The notes under the pieces are model-generated. The model saw nothing but the letters and a program-made list of their open reading frames with translations. It made no database searches and was not told the origin of the DNA. Shown here piece by piece: positions 1 through 7,744 of a DNA stretch of 64,000 nucleotides. Within the stretch, counting starts at the first letter, position 1. Every line of letters starts with the position of its first letter. The stretch covers positions 25,965 to 89,964 of the forward strand of contig NZ_PTQW01000018.1 in the NCBI RefSeq assembly GCF_004343725.1. Reading direction: 5' to 3'. The position numbers were made by a program, and so were the translations under genes. Source of the DNA: Treponema sp. J25. GTDB lineage: Bacteria > Spirochaetota > Spirochaetia > Treponematales > Breznakiellaceae.

Positions 1-218
1 TTTACCGCAAGCCAGAATTTATCATCCGTAAAAATTCTGACAAAATTTCCAAAACCTATAAAAGATTTATTTCCCAAAAGACTCCAATTATAAAAACTAA
101 TAACGCCGTTTATCACAAGAGGAATTACTATAAAAAGGAGGAATAGCGCCAGATGGGGCAACAAAAACAACCAGGAACTCATTTCTTTCCTAAGGGCATA
201 AGCCGATTTCTTTTTCAT
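1..218 (-). CDS. Sugar ABC transporter permease, MalF type (5' part only)
   Basis: The complement of the first 218 bases reads as the N-terminus of a binding-protein-dependent sugar permease. It begins MKKKSAYALRKEMSSW, followed by a hydrophobic helix (LFLLPHLALFLLFIVIPLV) and the family-typical stretch ending IGFGNFVRIFTDDKFW. In this family the subunit sits in the inner membrane and pairs with a second permease and an ATPase. A GAGGTG ribosome site lies just before the ATG. It follows the binding-protein gene by 74 bp in the same direction, so the two form one operon that continues beyond the window. The substrate is not shown by the sequence; the neighbouring arabinan enzymes suggest arabino-oligosaccharides. 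The gene is truncated by the window edge only. Confidence 0.85.
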   Translation of the reverse strand, partial: MKKKSAYALRKEMSSWLFLLPHLALFLLFIVIPLVINGVISFYNWSLLGNKSFIGFGNFVRIFTDDKFWLAV

Positions 219-256
219 GGAAACACCTCAAAAAATATATACCCCTACTACACAAA

Positions 257-274
257 GGGGGAGCGAGCTCCCCC
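257..274 (-). promoter_or_regulatory. Intercistronic hairpin between binding protein and permease
   Basis: A perfect 8-bp stem (GGGGGAGC / GCTCCCCC) with a 2-base gap lies in the 74-bp space between the binding-protein stop and the permease start. On the minus strand it is followed only by a short TTT. It therefore looks more like a 3'-stabilising or partial-attenuation hairpin than a full terminator. Such hairpins commonly keep binding-protein mRNA more abundant than permease mRNA; that role is inferred here. Confidence 0.6.
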
Positions 275-292
275 AATTCTTACTTTAGAGGG

Positions 293-1570
293 CTAGTGGG
301 TTGCCCAGTAATCATTCAGAATAGTCTGTACCGCCTTAGCAGCCTTGTCCATTGCTTCTTCGGGACTCAATTTTTTAGTAAAGAGACAATCTTCGAGATA
401 CACCGCTATTTCATCCTGAACTTCCGATATATAGGGGAACATCTGGAAAGATTTCACATACTGAACCTGTTGAGCTACTGTCCAAATATGAGGAAGCTTC
501 TCTTTCAGTTCCTTCCCTTCTGCAATAGACTTACGAGACGGAGTTTGACCTGCGGCATACCAGTCAATCATATGATCCCAAAGGTATTTTACCCAGCGCA
601 TGGCTGCTTCTTTTTTCTTTGCATCCTTCAGCATAGTATCGGTGAGCGCAATAACATGGGATCCCCCAAATACGGCTTTGGTGGTACCTAGCTGCGGGGC
701 GACTGCATATCCGAAATCTTTCCCTAACAGGTTCTTCCAGGAATTGATTGTCCAAATGCCGGTAATAAGTACGGAAGCATCTCCCGATTCAAAAGCAGGA
801 CCTGGATCAACAATTCCCGAAGGAATAATATTTTTCTGCTGGAGTTCGAGCAAGAATTTCAGCACTTCTACACCCGCCTTTTGGAAAGCCGGAGCCTTAA
901 AGTCGGGAGTTAAGAGGTCTCCCCCAAACTGCCACAAAAGATGGGTCCAAATCCAGGTCCAGTTCATGTTCTCATAGTAAGGAGTAACCCCTTTTGGCGT
1001 TACTTTTACCAGAGCTTCCATGGCTTTTACGAATTCCTCCCTTGTATACGGGGGTTTCTCTGGATCAAGACCTGCTTTACGGAAATTCGCCTTGTTGTAC
1101 GCCATGTAGAAAATCCAAACATCGAGGGGTATTCCTATCAATTTACCTTTATACTCAAGTCCTGAAAGAAGATTAGGATAGATATCATTTACATCGATCC
1201 CATATTTTTTTAACTCATCTTTAGTAAATCCAGAAAACTGATCCAGATACAAGGGCATATCAAATTTTCGGATCAAAAGAACCTCTGGGGCAGTTTTGGT
1301 AGCCACACCGGTAGAAAACTTTTGCTTATACTCCGTAGAAGCTCCTACCACAAGATGGGTTACCTCCACATCAGGATTTGCCGCATTAAAGGCTTGGATA
1401 ATCTTATCCATGTATGCCCCATCGGCCCCTGAAAGAGGAGTCATAAAGGTAATCTGGGTTTTACCCCCGCCTGTTGTTTTTTTACCAGTATCTTTCTGCC
1501 CCTCAGCAAAAAGACTAACCGATAAAACCGTACACAAACAACCTAACATTGCCCGTTGAAATATCTTCAT
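293..1570 (-). CDS. Sugar ABC transporter substrate-binding protein (family 1)
   Basis: This 425-residue extracytoplasmic solute-binding protein has an N-terminal signal peptide whose likely cleavage falls around LFA/EG. The mature start EGQKDTGKK is typical of treponemal binding proteins. The body has the family-1 layout: ITFMTPLSG, then FNAANPDVEVTHLVVG, then a central GIPLDVWIFYMAYNKANF segment and GGSHVIAL in the second lobe. It should capture an oligosaccharide in the periplasm and deliver it to the permease encoded downstream. The ATG follows an AAGGAGGGG ribosome site. It is transcribed divergently from an ArsR-like regulator gene, from a strong promoter at 1754-1782. Arabino-oligosaccharide as ligand is inferred from context only. 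Confidence 0.88.
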   Translation of the reverse strand: MKIFQRAMLGCLCTVLSVSLFAEGQKDTGKKTTGGGKTQITFMTPLSGADGAYMDKIIQAFNAANPDVEVTHLVVGASTEYKQKFSTGVATKTAPEVLLIRKFDMPLYLDQFSGFTKDELKKYGIDVNDIYPNLLSGLEYKGKLIGIPLDVWIFYMAYNKANFRKAGLDPEKPPYTREEFVKAMEALVKVTPKGVTPYYENMNWTWIWTHLLWQFGGDLLTPDFKAPAFQKAGVEVLKFLLELQQKNIIPSGIVDPGPAFESGDASVLITGIWTINSWKNLLGKDFGYAVAPQLGTTKAVFGGSHVIALTDTMLKDAKKKEAAMRWVKYLWDHMIDWYAAGQTPSRKSIAEGKELKEKLPHIWTVAQQVQYVKSFQMFPYISEVQDEIAVYLEDCLFTKKLSPEEAMDKAAKAVQTILNDYWATH

Positions 1571-1935
1571 ATGGGCCCCTCCTTACTTAAAGGATTATAT
1601 TACAAGACCGTGCTTCTCAGGCTTATCGCCCGAAAGCGGCTTGTTCCCATAACTTCAGATGCCCCTCTAAAATCCCCGAGAGGAACACATGTTTTATATC
1701 CCCGCATTACTGCGGTAACGAACACGCCTCTAACTCTTTTAAACCTCTCGATGATTGTACGGCACCTTCTGAATACTGTCAAGTTTTTTCTAAACTATTA
1801 TAGACTTTTTTTAATTTTTGCCCTATAATTTGCTAAAGACCCCAGTAGAAGAAAAGGTAAAATACTTGTATTTTAGTTTTAGATATACTATCATCGAATC
1901 GTTAAAACAAAAGCGAATCCTAAAAGGATTATATT
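1571..1935. promoter_or_regulatory. Divergent control region between regulator 1 and the ABC transporter
   Basis: This 365-bp gap holds no gene. It contains the leftward transporter promoter (1754-1782). A rightward candidate for the regulator gene has TAGACT at 1801-1806 and TATAAT at 1824-1829, with a 17-bp spacer; its -35 box matches consensus at four of six positions. The regulator ATG is preceded by AAAGGA at a normal distance. The rightward leader would be about 100 nt long. Confidence 0.6.
1754..1782 (-). promoter_or_regulatory. Promoter of the sugar ABC transporter operon, with probable operator in the spacer
   Basis: On the minus strand TTGACA (1777-1782) and TACAAT (1754-1759) are separated by exactly 17 bp, a near-perfect housekeeping-sigma promoter. 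The spacer reads GTATTCAGAAGGTGCCG. The second regulator's divergent promoter (10119-10147) has the same spacing and a related spacer (TATTC...GTGCCG), and both are preceded by GTTTAGAAAAAA upstream of -35. Conservation between the boxes, where the polymerase needs none, suggests a shared operator for the two ArsR-like regulators. Confidence 0.8.
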
Positions 1936-2853
1936 ATGATCCATTTAAAAGACATACGGGAAGGAACAAAGATTTTTTTAGCCCTGGGCTCAGAAATTCG
2001 GCTTGAAATCTTAGCTCTTATCTCTGAACATGGCAAACTTAATATGAATGAACTGGCTGAACTATTGGGGCTTACCAAAGGGGCCCTTACAAGTCATATC
2101 CGAATGCTTCAGGAAGCTAATCTTATTCAGATCACCACCGCCACAGGGAAACGAGGAACCCAGAAACTCTGTAGTCTTTCCCATGATACCCTTGTACTGG
2201 ACTTTAAACATAATACAGTTAATGATTCTACGTATGAAATCGAACTGGATGTAGGATTGTATTTTAATTATGCTATTACTCCCACCTGTGGGATAGCCAC
2301 GGTAGATCATGTTATCGGCAGCTTTGATGATCCTCGTTTCTTTAGCCACCCTGACCGAATTAATGCTGGCATCCTCTGGTTCGCGATGGGCTTTGTAGAG
2401 TATCGGGTACCCAATTTCTTAAAACCCGGACAAAAAATGGAAGAAATGGTAATCAGCATGGAAATTTGTTCTGAAGCGCCGGGGGTTAATGAAAACTGGC
2501 CCTCAGATATTTATTTTCATATCAATAATACCTGTATTGGCTATTGGACCAGCCCGGGGGATTTCGGATCTCCTAAGGGAATGTTAACCCCTTCATGGTG
2601 GTACAACAATTTGAATCAATATGGCCTGCTCAAAGTTCTTACCATAAATCATGAGGGGACTTTTATTGATGGTATTCAGATTTCACCGATTACTATCGAT
2701 GATCTCGACTTAAATCATCAAAGTGAAATTTCTCTTCGTATTAGTTCTCCCAAGGAAGCAGAACATTGCGGAGGGGTAACTATTTTTGGCAAAGGTTTTG
2801 GCAATTATAACCAGGGTATACGAATCCTGGTAAAATGGGCAGAAGCCACATAA
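1936..2853 (+). CDS. ArsR-like winged-helix transcriptional regulator, paralogue 1
   Basis: This is a 305-residue protein. Residues ~10-80 form an ArsR-type winged helix-turn-helix (LGSEIRLEILALISEHGKL, then LAELLGLTKGALTSHIRMLQ). A long C-terminal half (~95-305) belongs to no family I can name; it contains DDPRFFSHPDRINAGILWF and ends FGKGFGNYNQGIRI. Most ArsR proteins are only ~100 residues, so the C-terminal part is probably a ligand-sensing domain. It lacks an obvious ArsR metal-binding motif. The protein closely resembles the regulator at 10303, including an identical MIHLKDIREGTKIF start. It heads an operon with a GH43 gene 60 bp downstream and is divergent from a sugar transporter, so arabinose-responsive control of this locus is the natural inference. 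Confidence 0.8.
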   Translation: MIHLKDIREGTKIFLALGSEIRLEILALISEHGKLNMNELAELLGLTKGALTSHIRMLQEANLIQITTATGKRGTQKLCSLSHDTLVLDFKHNTVNDSTYEIELDVGLYFNYAITPTCGIATVDHVIGSFDDPRFFSHPDRINAGILWFAMGFVEYRVPNFLKPGQKMEEMVISMEICSEAPGVNENWPSDIYFHINNTCIGYWTSPGDFGSPKGMLTPSWWYNNLNQYGLLKVLTINHEGTFIDGIQISPITIDDLDLNHQSEISLRISSPKEAEHCGGVTIFGKGFGNYNQGIRILVKWAEAT

Positions 2854-2913
2854 ATTGTGGACTCTGCAATAAAAACCGACTCCCCCATCAATCTTATATA
2901 AAGGACACAACCA

Positions 2914-3879
2914 ATGAACAACAGAGAGGACTTTTCTGTACCAGGACTTAAGAACCCCCTTATTGTACAAAGGGCTGATCCATGGATCTATCGTCATATT
3001 GATGGGTACTACTATTTTACAGCTTCTGTCCCTGAATATGACCGTATAGAACTTCGTCGGAGCCGGACTCTAGCCGGCCTTGCCGAGGCCCCCACAAAAG
3101 TTGTGTGGTGGAAACATCAAAAGGGCCCTCAGAGCAAACACATTTGGGCTCCGGAGATTCATTACCTCGATGGCAAGTGGTATATCTATTATGCTGCAGG
3201 GCGGGCAGAGAACATCTGGCACATCGAAAAGTATGTGCTTGAATGTGAAGAAGAAGATCCCATGACAGGCCTGTGGTATGAAAAGGCCCGGATTGAAACA
3301 GGGGCCACCCATTTTACTCTAGACGCTACTGTGTTTGAACTTCGGGGGAAACGATACCTGGTATGGGCCCAAAAGCCAGACGATACTCCTACCGTAAGCA
3401 ACCTAATGATCGCGGCTCTTAAAAACCCCTGGACCATCGAAGGAGAGCCTGTACTTCTTAGTCGCCCTGAATACGAGTGGGAACAGCGGCTTTTTCATGT
3501 AAACGAAGGTCCAGCGGTACTTATTAAGCATAACAAAATCTTTATTACCTATTCAGCTAGCGGGACCGATCATAATTACTGCATCGGCCTTCTAATAGCA
3601 CCAGCAGAAGCAGATCCTCTTGATCCTTCAGTATGGCATAAGAACCCAGAACCGGTTTTTAAGAGTTCTGAAAAAAACCATATCTACGGTCCAGGACACA
3701 GTTGTTTTACCACCTCCGAAGATGGAAAACAGGATCTGCTGGTTTACCACGCTCGAGATTACAAGGAAATCAAAGGGGATCCCCTCTATGACCCCAACCG
3801 TCATACACGGATCCAAAGAATTTTCTGGACCTCAGATGGTATGCCAATCTTTGGAGAACCAATTCCAAACACTCAATAA
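2914..3879 (+). CDS. GH43 arabinofuranosidase, probably cytoplasmic
   Basis: This is a 321-residue glycoside hydrolase family 43 enzyme with no signal peptide, so it should act in the cytoplasm on imported oligosaccharides. GH43 landmarks are visible: the general-base Asp in QRADPWIY near the N-terminus, WAPEIHYLDGKWYIYYAAG, the pKa-modulating Asp in FTLDATVF, and the general-acid Glu in FHVNEGPAVL. The sequence resembles exo-acting alpha-1,5-L-arabinofuranosidases, but beta-xylosidase activity cannot be excluded from sequence. AAGGA lies before the ATG. It follows regulator 1 by 60 bp in the same operon and is followed by stem-loops at 3937-4010. Confidence 0.85.
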   Translation: MNNREDFSVPGLKNPLIVQRADPWIYRHIDGYYYFTASVPEYDRIELRRSRTLAGLAEAPTKVVWWKHQKGPQSKHIWAPEIHYLDGKWYIYYAAGRAENIWHIEKYVLECEEEDPMTGLWYEKARIETGATHFTLDATVFELRGKRYLVWAQKPDDTPTVSNLMIAALKNPWTIEGEPVLLSRPEYEWEQRLFHVNEGPAVLIKHNKIFITYSASGTDHNYCIGLLIAPAEADPLDPSVWHKNPEPVFKSSEKNHIYGPGHSCFTTSEDGKQDLLVYHARDYKEIKGDPLYDPNRHTRIQRIFWTSDGMPIFGEPIPNTQ

Positions 3880-3936
3880 CCCAAAAGAGGCGTGGAACGT
3901 CGTTAAGGACCTTTTCAGGGTCTCAATAAAAAAGCT

Positions 3937-4011
3937 GGGCACCCCAAAAGGGGCGCCCCATGAAGAAGGCTCTTTTTTTATATTCTACCCTTTTTGAGGG
4001 GTATTTTTATG
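3937..4011. terminator. Stem-loops with T-tracts between convergent operons
   Basis: An imperfect 9-bp stem (GGGCACCCC / GGGGCGCCC) at 3937-3958 is followed after a few bases by TCTTTTTTTAT. A second small stem, TACCC / GGGTA, is followed by TTTTTAT near 4005. They lie between the convergent GH43 genes ending at 3879 (+) and 4086 (-), a natural place for termination. Neither is a textbook terminator alone, because the first T-tract is displaced from its stem. Confidence 0.45.
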
Positions 4012-4085
4012 TTCTGTATCCCGGCCTAGTTTTATTTATCCTTTCGCGTTTTCAATGATTCCACGATACCCGTACTCAACTTGCT

Positions 4086-5135
4086 CTATCTAGTCGGCGT
4101 AATCAAAGGAATCGTCCCCGCTTCATCATAGGTAAGATAATCCACACAAACCGAACGCCGGTAGGATCCACCCCCCGGTAATGTGCCATTATGATAGAAA
4201 ATGTACCATTTCCCTTTAAACTCAACGATTGCATGATGACTGGTGTTGCAGTTTTCCGCATGGTTCATAAGCTTACCCCCTGGAACCCAAGGACCAGTAG
4301 GCTTGTCACTCGTGGCATAGACGAGTTGTTCTTCCCATCCAGCGGCCCAGGAAAGATAATACCGTCCCTGATATTTATGAATCCACAGGGCCTCGGTAAA
4401 AGGCAGTCCCGCAACAAAGGGGAGCAAGAGTTTCTGGATCCCCACCTTCTCATCGAAGCTTATCATGTCTTCGTTAAGCTTCACATATTTAGGATAGGTG
4501 TTGCCAAAATACAGGTATGCCTGCCCATCATCATCAATCAGGACAGTAGGATCGATGTCATCCCAGCTCCAGCGGGGCTGACCTGCAAAACGGGTCATTT
4601 CTGAGGTAATGAGCGCTTTTCCAAGGGCATCCTTAAAGGGTCCGGTAGGTTTATCCGCTACGGCTACCCCTATTGCCATTCCTCCCGTCGCCGCCTGTGC
4701 CACACTCACGTAGTAATAAAACTTGCCGTTCCGCTCCACTACCTGGGCTGCCCAGGCATTTCCATCAGCCCACGCAAAATCCTTTACTGACAATACTGGC
4801 CCATGGTTCGTCCAGTGCACCATGTCCTGGGTAGAATAACAGTACCAGTCGTTCATCACATAGCTTGTCCCACCGGCGGGCGCTTCATCATGCCCTACAT
4901 ACAGGTACAGCGTATCTCCAACCACAAGGGCCGCAGGATCCGCAGAATAGATATCCCGAATGATCGGGTTTGACCAGGGAACTGATTCCTGTTGCACAGC
5001 CTCTGAAGTAACACAGGAAACAAGGAGTAGCCCCACAGAGAGGGAGATTGCAACAAATGAAAAATAGCGCCCTCTTTTAAAAAGAGAATACACCCCCAAA
5101 ATTTCCTTCACATATCTCCATCTGTTCTGTTTCAT
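4086..5135 (-). CDS. GH43 lipoprotein, arabinofuranosidase/xylosidase type
   Basis: This is a 349-residue GH43 enzyme with an unusually long N-terminal extension before a lipoprotein signal (hydrophobic helix ending LLLVSC at about residue 41). The mature enzyme is probably anchored in the outer or inner membrane. Family landmarks are DIYSADPAALV (general-base Asp), WSWDDIDPTVLIDDDGQAY (pKa-modulating Asp), LPFTEALWIHK (general-acid Glu) and NTSHHAIVEFKGKWYIFYHN. The pattern resembles arabinoxylan/arabinan side-chain arabinofuranosidases. The AAGGA ribosome site overlaps the stop codon of the preceding endo-arabinanase gene, so the two are translationally linked. It is the last gene of the leftward surface operon that starts at 9905. 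Confidence 0.82.
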   Translation of the reverse strand: MKQNRWRYVKEILGVYSLFKRGRYFSFVAISLSVGLLLVSCVTSEAVQQESVPWSNPIIRDIYSADPAALVVGDTLYLYVGHDEAPAGGTSYVMNDWYCYSTQDMVHWTNHGPVLSVKDFAWADGNAWAAQVVERNGKFYYYVSVAQAATGGMAIGVAVADKPTGPFKDALGKALITSEMTRFAGQPRWSWDDIDPTVLIDDDGQAYLYFGNTYPKYVKLNEDMISFDEKVGIQKLLLPFVAGLPFTEALWIHKYQGRYYLSWAAGWEEQLVYATSDKPTGPWVPGGKLMNHAENCNTSHHAIVEFKGKWYIFYHNGTLPGGGSYRRSVCVDYLTYDEAGTIPLITPTR

Positions 5136-5138
5136 TTC

Positions 5139-6812
5139 TTAGTCCTTATTCCCAAAGAAATATTCCCCTGTTTCGGGACAGAAAGTAGTAAACGTTATAG
5201 TTTTCCGATTCGTATTATCCTTTCGAGCCCAATCTACCGCTTCAGAAACAATCCCTTTGTAAGTCCCAATAGGGGAACCACTCGTAGTTTTAAGGATAAT
5301 CGTAATATTAGAGCCACTCACAGACCATGTCCCAGTATAAGCCCCCGAAACAGTACCATCCAAATTCAGAGTTATTGCCACCGAAAGGGTTTCGTTCGCA
5401 TCTTCTGTATTTACATTGCTACTACTCTGAACTCCTTCGTAATTGGTAAACTTAGCCCAGGTGGCACCCCGTATGGTATGGATTACCTTATAGGAACCCG
5501 ACACTTCCTGAACCGTCATCGTTCTGAGGGTTTCGCCGTAGTATTCATTAGGATTCACGACCGGCCATCCATCTTCAGTAAAGTACAGTTGCCGAACCTG
5601 AAGATAAAACCACCAACTTTGTTTGAAATTGGTTCGGGTATGATGGGCCATAAAAATTTTGCCATTTTGAGCCACAAGGATAGATTGACCACCGGGACAA
5701 CGCCAACCATATTCCCCACTAAATTGATGGGCCCCAAGAATTTTATTCCCATACTGATGGGAATCATTCCATGTCAAAGTAGTTAGGTCCTTCCCAGAGG
5801 CATCGTAATACGGCCCTGCGATTCCTTGAGATACAGGGCGACGACCAACCCGCACACTGTAATCGTACCCAAGATCTCCAAGGGAATAAAACAAATAGTA
5901 GTAATCTCCATAGCGGAAAAGACAGGCTCCTTCTGAGGCAACGCCGTTACCACCTGCAATTTGAGTTCCATATCCCCCACTTATTGTATCCGCCGGGTAA
6001 CCACTTAGGGGCATTCCTGTATCATTATTAAGCCGAAGTATAGCTATACCCCCTTTCCAGGATCCATAGGTCATCCACATGTCCCCATTAGCATCCCAGA
6101 TTATCTCAGGATCGATAGCTCCAAAGCCCTTATTCCAGGAACCGGCTCCCTCGTTCAAACAGTCCGCATCAATGGTTCCAGTGGTACGGGTAAAAGTGTA
6201 GCGAACTACCGTGGAACTCGTATACGTATTTGGGTCATACTCATGGGCGGGGAGGTATGGCCCTGTCACTTTATCAGCGATTGCAAGGCCAATCCATGCC
6301 CGGGGCCGGTTAGCGTTATCTGCCACATCCACAATCACGCCATGGTACATATAGTATTTCCCTTTGAATTTTATAACCGTAGGGGCCCAGGTATAGGCTG
6401 CATCATCGCTCGTAAAACCACACCAGCTTTTAAGATCTTCGTCCCATTTCCCCAGAGCAGGCGTAGAAAGACACTCCCAATTGATAAGATCCTTTGATTT
6501 TCGGACCTGAATACCCCCCTGCCAGGTATTACCAATACTTGCATCGGTGGAAAACACATAGTACGTTCCATCATCATCTTGAAATAGCTTTGGATCGTGG
6601 GTATTTACCGGCCCCCACGTTGCAGGATTAGTATCCGTGATAGTTTTTGTGTATTTATCGATAAGAATCGCAGTATCGCCAGTGGAACTGGAATACTCAC
6701 TGGTAAGACGACAAGCGCCTAGAAATAAAAAGAATACCCCTCTTATCAGCATTTTAACCCATCTATTTGTTGTTAGTAGAAAGGGGGAATGAGAAGATTT
6801 AACCAATTGCAT
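5139..6812 (-). CDS. Endo-1,5-alpha-L-arabinanase lipoprotein (GH43) with C-terminal domain
   Basis: This is a 557-residue secreted GH43 endo-arabinanase. The N-terminus carries a lipoprotein-like signal (FFLFLGAC at about residue 34). The beta-propeller contains VNTHDPKLFQDDDGTYYVF (general-base Asp), YTWAPTVIKFKGKYYMYHG, GAIDPEIIWDANGDMWMTYG, a segment with SEGACLF (general-acid Glu) and a C-terminal H-rich blade with MAHHTR. About 100 residues follow (from roughly 450), matching the small barrel domain usually attached to extracellular endo-arabinanases. It should cut the arabinan backbone at the cell surface. A 39-bp hairpin lies immediately before its ribosome site. It is the paralogue of the enzyme at 11263. 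Confidence 0.86.
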   Translation of the reverse strand: MQLVKSSHSPFLLTTNRWVKMLIRGVFFLFLGACRLTSEYSSSTGDTAILIDKYTKTITDTNPATWGPVNTHDPKLFQDDDGTYYVFSTDASIGNTWQGGIQVRKSKDLINWECLSTPALGKWDEDLKSWCGFTSDDAAYTWAPTVIKFKGKYYMYHGVIVDVADNANRPRAWIGLAIADKVTGPYLPAHEYDPNTYTSSTVVRYTFTRTTGTIDADCLNEGAGSWNKGFGAIDPEIIWDANGDMWMTYGSWKGGIAILRLNNDTGMPLSGYPADTISGGYGTQIAGGNGVASEGACLFRYGDYYYLFYSLGDLGYDYSVRVGRRPVSQGIAGPYYDASGKDLTTLTWNDSHQYGNKILGAHQFSGEYGWRCPGGQSILVAQNGKIFMAHHTRTNFKQSWWFYLQVRQLYFTEDGWPVVNPNEYYGETLRTMTVQEVSGSYKVIHTIRGATWAKFTNYEGVQSSSNVNTEDANETLSVAITLNLDGTVSGAYTGTWSVSGSNITIILKTTSGSPIGTYKGIVSEAVDWARKDNTNRKTITFTTFCPETGEYFFGNKD

Positions 6813-6826
6813 AGGGATTATCCTTT

Positions 6827-6865
6827 CTACCAGGAATCTTCCGTTAACAGGAAGACTCCTGGTAG
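6827..6865 (-). promoter_or_regulatory. Large hairpin directly upstream of the endo-arabinanase start
   Basis: Arms CTACCAGGA...TCTTCC and GGAAGA...TCCTGGTAG pair over about 16 bp with a single mismatch around a GTTAACA loop. On the minus strand it ends only about 15 bp before the ATG at 6812 and runs straight into AAAGGAT, the presumed ribosome site. No T-tract follows in the operon direction, so it is more likely an mRNA-processing, stability or translation-control element than a terminator. Confidence 0.65.
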
Positions 6866-6873
6866 GAAAATAT

Positions 6874-7626
6874 TTATTTTTTTACCGGGATGCCCTTCAT
6901 GAGGGCCTGGATTTGTTTGTCCGTGTAGGCCACATCGGCGATAAGGATCTCATCCATCTTCCCAACAAAGAGGGGATCGGGCCAGTTGCTTGCCCCAATA
7001 TAGATTCCGTTCTTTACCACCACCGAAGGCAATAGTTTGGTATACCCAAAGGCGGCCTGCTTTCCATTTACGTACATCGTCATCTTCTGGCCATTCACAG
7101 TAATCGCAAGGTGGACCCATTCTTTAGTTGGAAGGGAAGGTCCTAATACAATCACCGACCCCTGGGGGGCAAAAATATCGGCCCGCATTACTGCTTCGGC
7201 GCCGCTAAAACCAAACCACATATCTGCCGTTGCCCCATCACCAAAATCGAAGATTCGGGCCCATCGAGGCCACGCCTCGGCATTTACCCAGGCTGCAAAG
7301 GTCCATTCTTTTCCTTCGAGGACCGTTGGTTTTAAAACGATGTATGTCTCTGCCCCATCAAATACTAAAGCCTTACCAACCTTTCCTTCGGTGGTTTTAG
7401 GTGTATTCTGGCTAATTTCCGCATGGTTCCCTTTACCAGAACTGTCCTTCAAAACGTTCCCTTCAATTTCATCCATCGTGTAAATTGCCAGAGCGTGTAA
7501 ATCAAAATCTCCTGGAAGACTTTCCTGGGCAGTTTGAGCTCCGGAAGCACAGCTTCCTAAAGCCAAGATTGATGCAATAACAAGCCCCATCCAAAGAACT
7601 CGGTTTTTATTAGTATAGGTCTTCAT
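6874..7626 (-). CDS. LamG-like (concanavalin A fold) lipoprotein
   Basis: This 250-residue lipoprotein consists of a signal with lipobox LALGSC followed by one LamG/concanavalin-A-like domain. Landmarks are ALAIYTMDEIEGNVLKDSSG, WTFAAWVNAE, EWVHLAITVNGQKMTMYVNG and GKMDEILIADVAYTDKQIQ. Such domains bind carbohydrate or protein and have no catalytic motif here. I chose the ATG at 7626 rather than an in-frame start 15 bp upstream because GGAGG lies 6-8 bases before it. It sits between a barrel protein and an endo-arabinanase in one operon, which suggests a surface arabinan-binding role. It resembles the interrupted gene at 9090-9905. Confidence 0.75.
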   Translation of the reverse strand: MKTYTNKNRVLWMGLVIASILALGSCASGAQTAQESLPGDFDLHALAIYTMDEIEGNVLKDSSGKGNHAEISQNTPKTTEGKVGKALVFDGAETYIVLKPTVLEGKEWTFAAWVNAEAWPRWARIFDFGDGATADMWFGFSGAEAVMRADIFAPQGSVIVLGPSLPTKEWVHLAITVNGQKMTMYVNGKQAAFGYTKLLPSVVVKNGIYIGASNWPDPLFVGKMDEILIADVAYTDKQIQALMKGIPVKK

Positions 7627-7653
7627 CTCTAACCTCCACAAAACCTCTCGACA

Positions 7654-7684
7654 ATCGTGGGGCCCTTAAAGGGACGCCCACGAT
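7654..7684 (-). promoter_or_regulatory. Intercistronic hairpin downstream of the barrel-protein gene
   Basis: An 8-bp perfect stem (ATCGTGGG / CCCACGAT) encloses a second small palindrome (CCCTT / AAGGG). It lies in the 118-bp space between the outer-membrane protein gene and the LamG lipoprotein gene. There is no T-tract on the minus strand, so it probably stabilises or partly attenuates the transcript rather than ending it. Confidence 0.6.
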
Positions 7685-7744
7685 CTCTTTACTTAGTACT
7701 GCAAAGAACAAAGTACCTTTACGTAACACCCTCAACCGTATGTC

